Assembly: GCA_963965975.1 (NCBI GenBank)
Contig: OZ014418.1
Coordinates: forward strand, 1,759,775-1,823,774
Direction: 5' to 3'
DNA from: Xestospongia bergquistia
Taxonomy: Eukaryota > Porifera > Demospongiae > Haplosclerida > Petrosiidae
DNA length: 64,000 nt
Of the stretch, positions 46,931 to 64,000 are shown piece by piece. How positions within the stretch are numbered: the first letter of the stretch is position 1; each line of letters starts with the position of its first letter. A model generated the notes under the pieces. That model was given only the letters and a program-made list of their open reading frames with translations, was not told where the DNA came from and did no database searches. The translations under genes were made by a program, and so were the position numbers.

Positions 46931-47318
46931 ATGTTTGTTATTATATTATAAATTATAATTTATTGAATTTCTTTAAAAACATTTTCACTATAATTTGTCA
47001 ATTAAAATTATTAACTTTTGTTTAAAATAATAATTCTCAAGTTTGAAATTCCAAAACTCCTAGACTTAAATTTAAATTTTAAACTTCTTTCATTAACAAC
47101 TATTGTATTATCCATCATCATCCAGCAATGTTTGTTATTATATTATAATTTATTGAATTTCTTTAAAAACATTTTCACTATAATTTGTCAATTAAAATTA
47201 CTAACTTTTGTTTAAAATAATAATTCTCAAGTTTGAAATTCCAAAACTCCTAGACTTAAATTTAAATTTTAAACTTCTTTCATTAACAACTATTGTATTA
47301 TCCATCATCATCCAGCAA
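46931..47318 (+). repeat. Direct tandem duplication, two copies of about 194 bp
   Basis: Copy 1 is 46931-47127 and copy 2 is 47128-47318. They differ by a 6-bp gap near the start (attataaattataa against attataa) and one substitution (attattaac against attactaac). This near identity means a recent event. No coding content. Confidence 0.9.
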
Positions 47319-47472
47319 TTCTTAACTTTGTATCGTATTAATCATTAATGACCATTTTTTAGCAAAACGAATTGATAATCTTTTTTTAATAATTAATTAA
47401 TAAAATCTATTGAAGCATTTTAGTGTTCTTGTTGGGCGCGTGCTGATGGTTATTTTCCCGCCATAATGATGG

Positions 47473-47516
47473 TGGTCACGCGTTTGCTGTTCCTGTGGTC
47501 ACGCGTTTGCTGTTCC
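47473..47516 (+). repeat. Tandem duplication of a 21-bp CpG-containing motif
   Basis: A 21-bp motif beginning tggtcacgcg occurs at 47473-47493 and 47496-47516, separated by two bases. A related gcgtgctgatg motif flanks it on both sides (47439 and 47526). Confidence 0.8.
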
Positions 47517-47672
47517 TTGCTAGGTGCGTGCTGATGATACTTTCCCGCCTGGCTAATGTGATGGGTTCTCTGAAGAATTTCTTTGACTGATGTGTGCTCA
47601 TTAATGACTCTCTGGAGACTTTCTTTGACGAAACTCTCAAGATCAGTTTGATTTCTGTTCGAATTCAGTGTT

Positions 47673-47804
47673 TATCAAACTTTTTTTTATTCTGGCTTTT
47701 AATCATTGAAATTAATGTTTATCATTAACTTTTAGGGTGTATCAAACTTTTTTTATTCTGGCTTTTAATCATTGAAATTAATGTTTATTATTTAACTTTT
47801 AGGG
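47673..47804 (+). repeat. Direct tandem duplication, two copies of about 66 bp
   Basis: Copies 47673-47739 and 47740-47804 both start tatcaaactttttt and end acttttagggt, with small indels in the T run and the ATTA run. Non-coding. Confidence 0.85.
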
Positions 47805-48148
47805 TTTAGTACTCTCACAAGGTGTCAGCAAACTGGATGAGATATTTATATTTTAAAGCTATATTTTACTGTGTTGTCAGTAGACTCCTTATTGAAACAA
47901 AATCCTCACTTTCTATGTAACTGAACAGTATTTACATCTTACAGGATGTTTGTCTCATACAACTGTTACAACAAAGCATTATGCCCCACAAGCATTCTTG
48001 TCATCTAATAACTGTTCTTCATTACACGAAGTAATTGTGTGAAGCAAAAACAATTTGTGCTAATTTCTCATGTCTTCTAGAAAACATTAAAAATAAAGAC
48101 AACAATATACTACAATCATTGATTTTATTAACAAGATAACATAAATCA

Positions 48149-55524
<7,376 letters not shown>

Positions 55525-55799
55525 GGTCGGATCTTGTCGAGTAACTCCGTTATTATTATCAATTACAGATTCGATTACAGTAGATGGTGTTAACTTAATT
55601 ATGATTAAAACAAGTTGGAATTAGAATATCGAGTTAAAAATAACATAAAATCATAAACAAGTAATAAACAAGCATACATCACTCACTAAATCATTTTCAA
55701 AAACTCGAGACAAAAATAACACAGTAACCAAGCTCAGTCGTGGGTGTGGTGACCACACCCAAAGTTATCAAAAGTTAATTAATTTTAATTTTTATTAAT
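55525..55799. other. Short intergenic gap between two - strand genes
   Basis: 275 bp between the DENND5-like ATG and the phosphatase stop. It must hold the 5' leader and promoter of the DENND5-like gene and the 3' end of the phosphatase transcript. No clear TATA box or other element was identified. Confidence 0.5.
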
Positions 55800-56152
55800 T
55801 CATGTCTGGAATTGACTGTACATGTCAAATGTACAGAGATAGGCACTGACCAAGTCATGGATTGTCTGATAGTGTTCCTTTAAAAAGAAACCAAACAATA
55901 GTAATGTCTTTGTATATTAAACTTTAAATGAGTAATGATAACTTACCAGTGATGGTATACTTCCAGGACGTTGCATTCTCAATGTCTTCACAGTCTGAAA
56001 TATATCTACAGCTTGCTCTACTTTAGCCTGTTCAATAACATTATGAACAGTACAATACATTCCTGAGCGTGTGATAGCATCACTAGAAACCACAGAGAAA
56101 AATAAGAAAAAAACAATAATTAGTAAATACCATTGAAGTCAGCATAGAGCCA

Positions 56153-56200
<48 letters not shown>

Positions 56201-59200
56201 GACAGCAACAATTTTTCTCACCTGCAATGGACTACTATTGGTTTAGATCCTTTACTTCTTCTCTGATTACTACTGACTAAAGTATACAGATTTCCTATTG
56301 TATGATGATTTGAGCATTGTCCATCTGGTAACCAATTAGTCACATTAAACTGCACAACTGTTTGACAGATTCCAGTCTAAATGGAACAAGAAAAATAGAT
56401 ATAATATATAGAGAGAATGAACATACATTCATGTCTTTGATACCCAAAGTACGTCTAATAATGTCATTGGATTCTTGAGTTTCACTGATCAGTTTGACAC
56501 TGAAGTGATTAAAAACATCAGCTGTGTCATGTTGTGTTGGCCAGTACTGATGACAGACTATCTGCATGAATTATGGCAATGCTGATATCACTAGCATTGT
56601 ATGTAGTACACAATTCATTACTACCTTTGAGTTCTCAGTTAGTTTGCATAGCATTACTATCGTTGAACACTCATTCTGCAAAATCATTTTCCAAAAATCA
56701 TCAGTAGTCAGTGTAAGTGGACTCTGAGCAATAATGAATTCTTTCTTTTGTTGATATCCCTACATACACAACATGCAGCATTTTGTACATGTAGGAATTA
56801 ACTCAACTAACATCAATAAATGAAGCATTTATGTAGTCTGTACTGTATCCTTTCAATATAACTCTTCTAGTGTCGCCTATATAATTAACATGTATTTGAA
56901 TTGAGAGCTATTATATTTAGTTTACTTGGTAATGGTGTGTAAGGGTTGTTTTTATCAATATGTTTCTTTCCAATGTCACATTTGTACTCTGATAACTTTG
57001 GTGTGATCTTCTGAATCAACTGGAAAAGTAGAGTTAGTATTGAATGAAAGGCTAGCTGTAATTCAAATGTGAAGTGCTCACTTGAAATTGTGTCTCAAAT
57101 CCTGTCTTCTTGCAATGACCAACATCAGTTATGTTATTCAAAGTTTGCATTATACTGGACAGTTTAGCTACAGGAATGAGAGTGCTACCACACAGAACAT
57201 TCTCCAATAAAGTATCATAAAGAAAAATAAATTGGCCCTATATATAAAAAATTAAAGACAGTGAGGCAAAGAGTTTTTTATTGTTAGAACTTACTTTCGT
57301 TTGGATCATTTTCATTCTTTGTTCTCTCATTTTGTTAATGATACTCACAAAATCCACTTGTCTCTCTTTGTTTGCTTGCTGAAGACCAATGTCCAGAGCA
57401 ATGAATGTACCAGTCCTTCCAACGCCAGCACTATACAATATTAAAATCCATGTATATATGATCAGACTTTGGACTCTTAATACAGCTATGATATAGCTAT
57501 AATTAACTATAGAAATCACTTTCAAAAGAGTAATGTTGACATAGCAATTAATGTCATGCATTTTAAGAGAAAAAGATTGAAGACAAATTTAGCTTCTCTC
57601 TTGTCCATGCTGTTTAATTCAAATGGTACATTATACCTGCAGTGTATTGTGATGGGACCACCACAACTTTCATGATACTCCATCACTTTTTGATGAAACA
57701 TAATCATGGGACTACCATGGTCTGGCACACCATGATCTGGCCATGCTGTGTAATGGAATTGCTTTACATAGAGGAATGACTGAGATCCATCAGTTAGCTA
57801 ATAAAAAATAAATAAATTAGGTTTATTTTGAGTGTTTAACACACAAATATCTTAAAATTTCTGATAGTGAAGTTGGCATAAGGTTCTTCAGATAGTAGTT
57901 CAACTACAAACGGACCCTCTACAAGGTTTTGTTCCTTTGAGGGCCAGTATTCTTCACATTTAACTCGATTTCCCTCCACTTTGTTTGTAAGCATGACAAT
58001 AACACGACATTTTTCCTTCCATATCATTCGCCAAAAGTCTCCAACAGTTCGAAGCAAAGGTCCTTGAGTAGCAATATACTTTGACTTCATATTGTATCCC
58101 TAGATACACACAACCACTACAACAACTATTGGTTTGAATTTACTCACATCAATATAAGAAGCATTGATGTATGTATGCTGAAACTTGCTCCAGTCTACTA
58201 AAGGCTCTAATTCAACCATGTTGTCATCATCTAATGAATGTACCCACAACTAAGATTACAATTTTCTCATTTCCTTAACTTACAAGGTAAGATATTCTTG
58301 TATCGATTCATTTCTTGATGTGTGTGTGCCTTAGCAGTGGATTTATTTGCATATGAATTGAGAGACTACTACAATCAAAATGGTAGTGTACTTAGAAGGT
58401 ACTTACTGTATATAAGAAGACAAAAGGCTCATTATCTGAAGAGTGGTGCATCTCTACGTATTTTTCTAGTGTCTCTATTGGTATAGCCTTGTGTTCTATG
58501 ATGAGAGAGCGAGCAGCTTGTGTTTGAAGATCTTCAGTATCATTTTCTTCATCTCCAGCAACCACGGTCAAGTTCACAATTCTATTTAAATTTCCTGCAA
58601 GATTTGTTGCTGTGAATATGTACTGGCCAGCATTCTCTGATCCAACATTGTCTATGACAAGAGTTCCATCTAGGAAGATCTGTATGTTCCCTCCAGAAGT
58701 GATTGGCTCTCCTTGGTGCTGCCATGACAGAGATGGCTCAGGATGACCAGCTATTTGAACTAGAAAATGTACTGATTCACCTTCACTTGCTTTAGTATCA
58801 GTAGGAAACTCTAATAAATAAGGCACTTCACCTAAAAATATGAGAATTTAGCATCAGATTTTAAGCCCACATTTAATACTGACATCTTTCTGTAAGTGGT
58901 CTCATTAGGGGAATATAATCTGTACTTTCTTCACCTCGTTGTTGACCACGACGCTGCTTACAACGAGGTCTATCAATGACAGATAGGATGGGCACATTAG
59001 CAGATAACATACCTCAGCATGCAGGAAAATGCAATGCAACATACAGTGCTTAGCAGGACTATGAAAGTCACAGATCCTGCTATAATATATATAAATGCAT
59101 ATGTATCAGTCGGTTTTGCAGTAGTGGGTGTTGTATGTGAAGTAGGTATAGTACTGACTAGTACTGTAGTGTTAGGTGAATGGCTTGCTGTATAAAGAAG

Positions 59201-61208
59201 ATAAATTCTAAATCATCAACAATGATGTGGGTATTGAACTAGGTCCTAATATATGTAGATTGCTTACTTGAAGATTCTTCTGGGGTAAGGACTACCTGTT
59301 GCTCATTCTGAGGTCCCATTCCAATTGAGTTAAAAGCTGCAATGGTTACTGTGTACTCTGTATTAGGTTTCAGCTCACTAAAGATATATGTTGTATTGTT
59401 TGAAGTTATGTTGACATCTGTTGTGAGAGAGGTAGTCTCAGATATGAGAGAAAGTAAGTATTGTGGTTCTTCACCACTACTGTTACAACAAGTAATAGGT
59501 GTCCAAGACACATTAATAGCAGAAGAGTTAATTGCAACAACATTGACTTCAGGAGCTACTGTAGGTACTATATCACAGATTAAAGAATGATATTTTAAAT
59601 TACAGTATTCAACTATAGGTGTCTGTTTCACCTGTATAATTTTGAGTGATATTGATAAATAATGGTGGACCAGCACCAAACAGATTTTCGGCCCACACAG
59701 TTATTGTATATTGTAAACCTTCAATCAAATTGTCAAAAAGAATTGAAGTATCCTCACTGACAACTTGATCTCCACTCATACATTGAGCAGTACTGCATGA
59801 TGCAGAGTATTCTACAGTAACATTGTCCACAAGTATTGGAGATGACGTCCACTCAACTATAATGCTAGCATAACCTTCACTCTGTGTTGACAATACACTA
59901 ATGTTGTCTATAGAAAATGCTTCTGGCTCTGAGTTTACCAAACAAAACAACATAAACAATAATTGATTTAACAACCATTGAGTATATGATACACACTTAC
60001 CTTTGACAGTGATATTGAATGGTTCACTTGGGAGGAATAAGACATCAGTATGGTTCCCCATTGAAATTACAATAGAATATGTTGTATTATATTCCAAACC
60101 AGTGATATCACACGATTTAGAGCTTGTACATAATCTATAGTTTATATTAACAGGTATCTCAGCTAGTTCTTTATAAATCATTGCATAGGATAATACAGAG
60201 TCTGTTTGGAGATAATGTTTCCATCCTATTCTTAATGTATCCAATGATATTAACCTGATTGAAGACACTAATATATCAGGAGGACCTACAGTGATCACAT
60301 CATGTGATAATGTTATGTCTTGTCATATGAAAATATGTTATATAGAAAGTGAAAAAAATGTACAAACATTCAAAATAAAAAACAATTGCATGAAAAAATT
60401 GGTCTTTTGTATTCACTGGTTACCTTCTACAAACAGACTGTCACTGTTAAATTTCTCTCCTGTTGTTCCATTACTTATTATTGTACATGAGTAATTACCC
60501 ATACTAACATCAACAGATGAAAGTAATGCTGTATTGCTATATAGTGAAGTTATGTTATCTAATAGAGTACTGGATTTGACACCATCAAAGGGGAGTCCAT
60601 TTTTAAACCATGTTACACATGTAGGTGGATAATTTTGACTGAGACATTCAAATTTTAAAGTGATAGCAGTTGAATTGAAGTAGTCCAAAGTAGTCAGGTT
60701 AGCTTGTACACTTACATGTAAATCTAGCAAGAGTGAAATATGGCAAAGTAATTTTAAACTATAGACATACCTTTGTTTACATTTTCATATATTCCTACAA
60801 GCAGTATTGTATTGGACTCTGGAACATATGTGTATATTCCAGTAGGAATTAGACCTGATTTCTTTAATTTATCTGGATTCTGTATAAGAATGTTTTTATT
60901 AACTTTTGCTTGAGAACCATTAGGTAACCACCACAAGCTAATATCCCAAGTTAAAATATTTCCTTGAATTCCTTTTTGAGTACCCAAATCATTCATTAAA
61001 ATGAAGGAATTGTTGCACATATTCAATTTAAAATTGCTGCCATCAATTGTTACATCCAGTTGAAAGTAATATCCAACTACAACAACAGTAGATAGATTTT
61101 AATTATAGTGCTATCATATTTACCTTGTAAACAACTGTAATAACACCCAATCACTATAGAAGTCATCCAAAGAAGTACATATACAATAGAACTCTTCAAT
61201 ATAGCCAT
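55800..61208 (-). CDS. Receptor-type tyrosine phosphatase with Ig, FN3 repeats, cytoplasmic Ig and two PTP domains
   Basis: Twenty-two exons, 3930 nt in frame, 1309 residues plus stop: 61124-61208, 60771-61076, 60424-60723, 60001-60285, 59632-59928, 59268-59567, 59013-59187, 58884-58969, 58407-58831, 58284-58365, 58148-58230, 57845-58099, 57637-57797, 57295-57430, 57082-57237, 56926-57019, 56812-56876, 56625-56759, 56427-56561, 56222-56376, 55947-56082, 55800-55877. Order: signal peptide; an unassigned domain; Ig domain (about 131-230; VTWFKNG, NYSC); three FN3 domains; Ser/Thr-rich stalk; membrane span about 555-582, then basic RPRCKQRRGQQR; an Ig-like domain about 614-705 without cysteines; PTP D1 with AWPDHGVP and HCSAGVGRTG (Cys946); PTP D2 with NWLPDG and HCSDAITRSG (Cys1238). 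D1 looks active and dephosphorylates phosphotyrosine at the membrane; the state of D2 is unclear. Confidence 0.92.
56158..56199. repeat. (TA)n microsatellite in a phosphatase intron
   Basis: About 42 bp of TA in the intron 56083-56221, which separates the two halves of the D2 active-site loop. Confidence 0.9.
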
Positions 61209-61778
61209 TTCTTCTACAGTTTCTTACTCTATTCTACTTTACAGCTACTTCTACTAAATGTGATGACTCAGTGCTTTTCAGGTATGAACAATTAAAATTC
61301 ACAACAGAAATATTATGACAACAACAAAATTCATAACGTATGACAACAAACAGGAACTGAAGAACAATAGTTAACAATCAATCAGATTTTAATTTATATT
61401 GTATGGACCACATACATGACACAAGAGACCCAAAGAGAATTATGTCATTAAATATTGTTTTCAGATTTAATGTGATCACTAATAATATTAGCACATATTG
61501 GAGGGTATTATTGGGACCTCTATAATAAAAATGCATTATTTCAAGGAATTACAGAATTAATGTTTGATAATGTTATTTTAATACATGTACATGGTGGGTG
61601 ATATGACAAACAGCCATATTATGAAGATTAAAACAGAAAGGAAAAAAAAACAAAAAATCAAAACTAATAAGAACAAGATATAAATTATCACAGCAACAAA
61701 ATACAGCTGTTTTCATTCATTAGAAATTAAAAGATGATTGTCACATGAAGCATTTTAAAAGTATATATAATCATCTAT
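61209..61778. other. Intergenic gap between phosphatase start and PX-kinesin stop
   Basis: 570 bp, AT-rich, with no coding sequence recognised. It must contain the phosphatase promoter and the 3' untranslated end of the KIF16B-like gene, both on the - strand. Confidence 0.5.
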
Positions 61779-63047
61779 CTATGATTCTATCCAGATATAC
61801 TGTAAGGGACCAGGTCTAAAGAACCAATGAAAGTTATGTACAGTCTCCATGTTTACTTTCTTTCCATTAACTTCTGCTAAAGGACACTTAGAAACTGTTA
61901 CAGCAATAGCCATAAAGGCTTTTAAATAGGTCTATATGTAGAAAACGTAATAGTTACTGAAGTAATGGACAATAATAAGCACTTTACTAACTTCTAATTT
62001 AAATTTTCTCTCAGATACAAATGCTTCATTTTTTACACCAAACCATTTTGAAGGAGGTAAAACGAGAGATGAAAACTTTAGAAGACAAAAGGAGTTGTAG
62101 AATTTACAAATAGAGGGAAGCAGGTATACTTACCTCAGGATATCTAATGATAACTTCGGCATGGAATGTTTTAAATTGTTCATACTTTCTGTAAACAGTC
62201 CACTCTTCACGACCTACTTTTAACTATAGCAATAACAATAACAATGTATATGATAACTGACATTTAATCACTTACACTCCAATAATAACAATTATTGACA
62301 GATCTATTTCATACCTTGACTTGCTGTGAATGTTGTTATTATTAACTATCATTTAATGCTTTAATTAATTGGTTTATTTTGGTGCAATATTCTATGCTAT
62401 GTTAATTATAATACAATCATTATCTGTATATGGTGTGAAACCCATCACTTGTTAATGCTATTTTTATCACTCCATTACATATTGCTATAATTTCCTAATG
62501 CAATGAAGTCCTTAAAGCTCATCCCATGCAATATAAAAAAATGATTGTAATAGCATACCTGTATTTCAAAGACATGATATGAGCTCCATCCAGTTCCCCT
62601 CATGTAATATGCAGGTATTTCAACTTTGATTCGAGAGGCTCGATGACTATGATACAAAGGTAAACTACGATCCAGATCTGTTTCAGTGCCACTAAAAGCA
62701 GCAGATCGTCTTCTGACTTCTTTTGCAGACTAAAATAGAGTATATTAGTTTACTATAATATGTAACAGTATTTTACCCTTTGGTATTTGAATTCCACATC
62801 AAACAATTCTTTTCTCATCCTCTCTTTCTCTCTGTTATAAGAGTATTAAATTACATATGCTAAAATTATGATTGTAACTGACTCTGCTTCTCTTTTCAGT
62901 CTTTCTTCATATTGTATTTTTAGTTCATCTCTTTCTTGTTCTGCCATCAATCTTAACATGTCTGCTTTATTTTGCTACAAAACAAGAGACAAATAGAGTA
63001 TCTGCTAATAAATAATTATGACATTACTTGACTATCATTTGAGCCAG

Positions 63048-63092
<45 letters not shown>

Positions 63093-64000
63093 AATACATC
63101 ACAGTACATGACAGCATTAAAAATAAGATATCAGTTTATAATTTTACATTCTCACTTCTCTTGTTGTGGTGCATCTGTTTCTAATAAAACATAATCATCT
63201 TCTTGTGAACCTCCTGGTTTTTTCCAGTCAGATCTATTAATCTCTACATCTCCATTGTCACAGAAAGACACACTCAATTCACGGACCTAAAAGATGCATA
63301 TTCTTTTATCTCTACAGCATAGTACACAGGTATATAGTAACACAGGAATTGATATCCTGATAGCATAATATCTATACAAGCATAATGTCTATACATGGCT
63401 TCGTCTACTTCAAGTACATGTATATAAGAAAGAAGTGATTCATGTCATACCAAATTGATGTCTATGCTTCCACAAGAAATTGTGTTACGACGTTTCTTTT
63501 CAACATGAGGATAATCTTCTTTTATAGCTAAGGGACTAGATACCCAATGTTCTTCTCCTGTGACTTCACGTTCTGATGCTGGATCGAAAGTGAGACTTCC
63601 ATCAGATTCAGACGGTGTTGGTGAGGGAATAGTTGGAAGAAGAAATCTCTCAGGAGGAGCACTAACACTAAGGGGTGTTGAGGCTACGAAAGGATCAGAA
63701 AGTCTGCAAATGAATGTTAGGAAATCATAAGGCAGTGTTATCATTAACATCAATTAAACAATAATGGCAGATAGTGTACCTTAAAGAAGCATTTATTTTC
63801 TCTTCTCTCAGTCTCTCCAGCTCTTGTTGGAGTGCAGCTTTGTCTTCTTCCTCTTTCTTCAATTTTTCTAGGACATCACGTATTTTATCTTCATATTCTT
63901 TTTCAATGTTAATTTGGCTTTGACGAAGAGCATCTCTAAATAGTCTAAATAACAAGAGAGAAGGTAAATGTAATTATACATACCTTTCTTGTTCCAGCTG
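61779..64000 (-). CDS. KIF16B: KIF16B-like kinesin-3, coiled-coil and C-terminal PX domain (5' part outside window)
   Basis: Last exons, reading 5' to 3': 63779-63944 region, 63445-63703 region, 63174-63287 region, coiled-coil exons near 62885-62975 and 62780-62830, then 62559-62729, 62134-62223, 61992-62075, 61779-61931. Upstream exons encode charged heptad-rich coiled coil (KEYEDKIRDVLEKLKKEEED; DMLRLMAEQERDELK) and a Ser/Pro-rich stretch. The end is a PX domain: YHVFEIQ, EEWTVYRKYEQFKTFH, LVLPPSKWFG, SERKFKLETYLKAF, stopping soon after NFHWFFRPGP. Coiled coil followed by a terminal PX is the KIF16B arrangement; in that family PX binds PI3P and moves early endosomes. The motor is not in the window, so another PX coiled-coil protein remains possible. 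The PX call is firm, the KIF16B name is less so. Confidence 0.68.
63052..63089. repeat. (GA)n microsatellite in the PX-kinesin gene
   Basis: About 38 bp of GA within an intron, on the gene's strand a CT run. It lies directly beside the tiny predicted exon near 63030-63050 (SGSNDSQ). Confidence 0.85.

Larger units (their letters stand above)
45124..48148. other. Intergenic region between two convergent genes
   Basis: About 3 kb between the ligase stop (+ strand) and the DENND5-like stop (- strand), so both neighbours end here and no shared promoter is expected. 45180-45750 is very AT-rich. 45890-46420 and 46600-46900 are pyrimidine-rich and hold a loosely repeated stretch (ccatccat, then ctctatgttctctac, near 45900 and 46720). 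Short open frames exist on both strands but show no domain, codon bias or splice logic, and I do not call them genes. Smaller repeats are listed separately. Confidence 0.6.

Overview
The window looks like animal nuclear DNA, most likely from a demosponge close to Amphimedon. This rests on inference: it is AT-rich, genes lie close together, most introns are about 40-70 bp with GT-AG ends, secreted scavenger-receptor cysteine-rich (SRCR) proteins are greatly expanded, and the housekeeping genes are metazoan (AREL1-like, DENND5-like, receptor tyrosine phosphatase, KIF16B-like). No search could be run, so the species is a guess. No RNA gene, CRISPR array or prokaryotic element was seen.

Layout, + strand. 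1-15473: 3' part of a giant SRCR gene (locus A) with 31 SRCR domains in the window, of which 18 lie in nine tandem 4-exon units of about 885 bp. 15625-17600: a decayed AREL1-type HECT ligase copy. 18064-20610: a leishmanolysin-like (M8) secreted metallopeptidase whose last exons are in phase with the next block. 20866-39790: SRCR locus B with 41 domains, 30 of them in fifteen nearly identical units of about 888 bp. 39961-45123: an intact AREL1-like E3 ligase. Locus A plus the broken ligase and locus B plus the intact ligase are two copies of one ancestral segment. Most of their length difference comes from the number of repeat units.

45124-48148 is an intergenic stretch with small tandem duplications and a strong hairpin. 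The remaining genes are all on the - strand, head to tail: DENND5-like Rab exchange factor (48149-55524, 24 exons, 1293 residues), receptor tyrosine phosphatase (55800-61208, 22 exons, 1309 residues, with an unexpected cysteine-free Ig domain on the cytoplasmic side), and the 3' end of a kinesin-3/KIF16B-like coiled-coil and PX-domain gene (61779 to beyond 64000).

The SRCR genes are built from symmetric phase-1 exons, so units can be gained or lost without breaking the frame. The encoded proteins look secreted and are plausible recognition, adhesion or mucosal-type defence molecules. If the M8 exons are spliced to the SRCR exons, locus B encodes a protein of about 5250 residues joining a metalloprotease to 41 SRCR domains. 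This is the most interesting candidate in the window. Exon coordinates were worked out by hand from splice consensus and phase, and could be off by a few bases where the consensus is weak.
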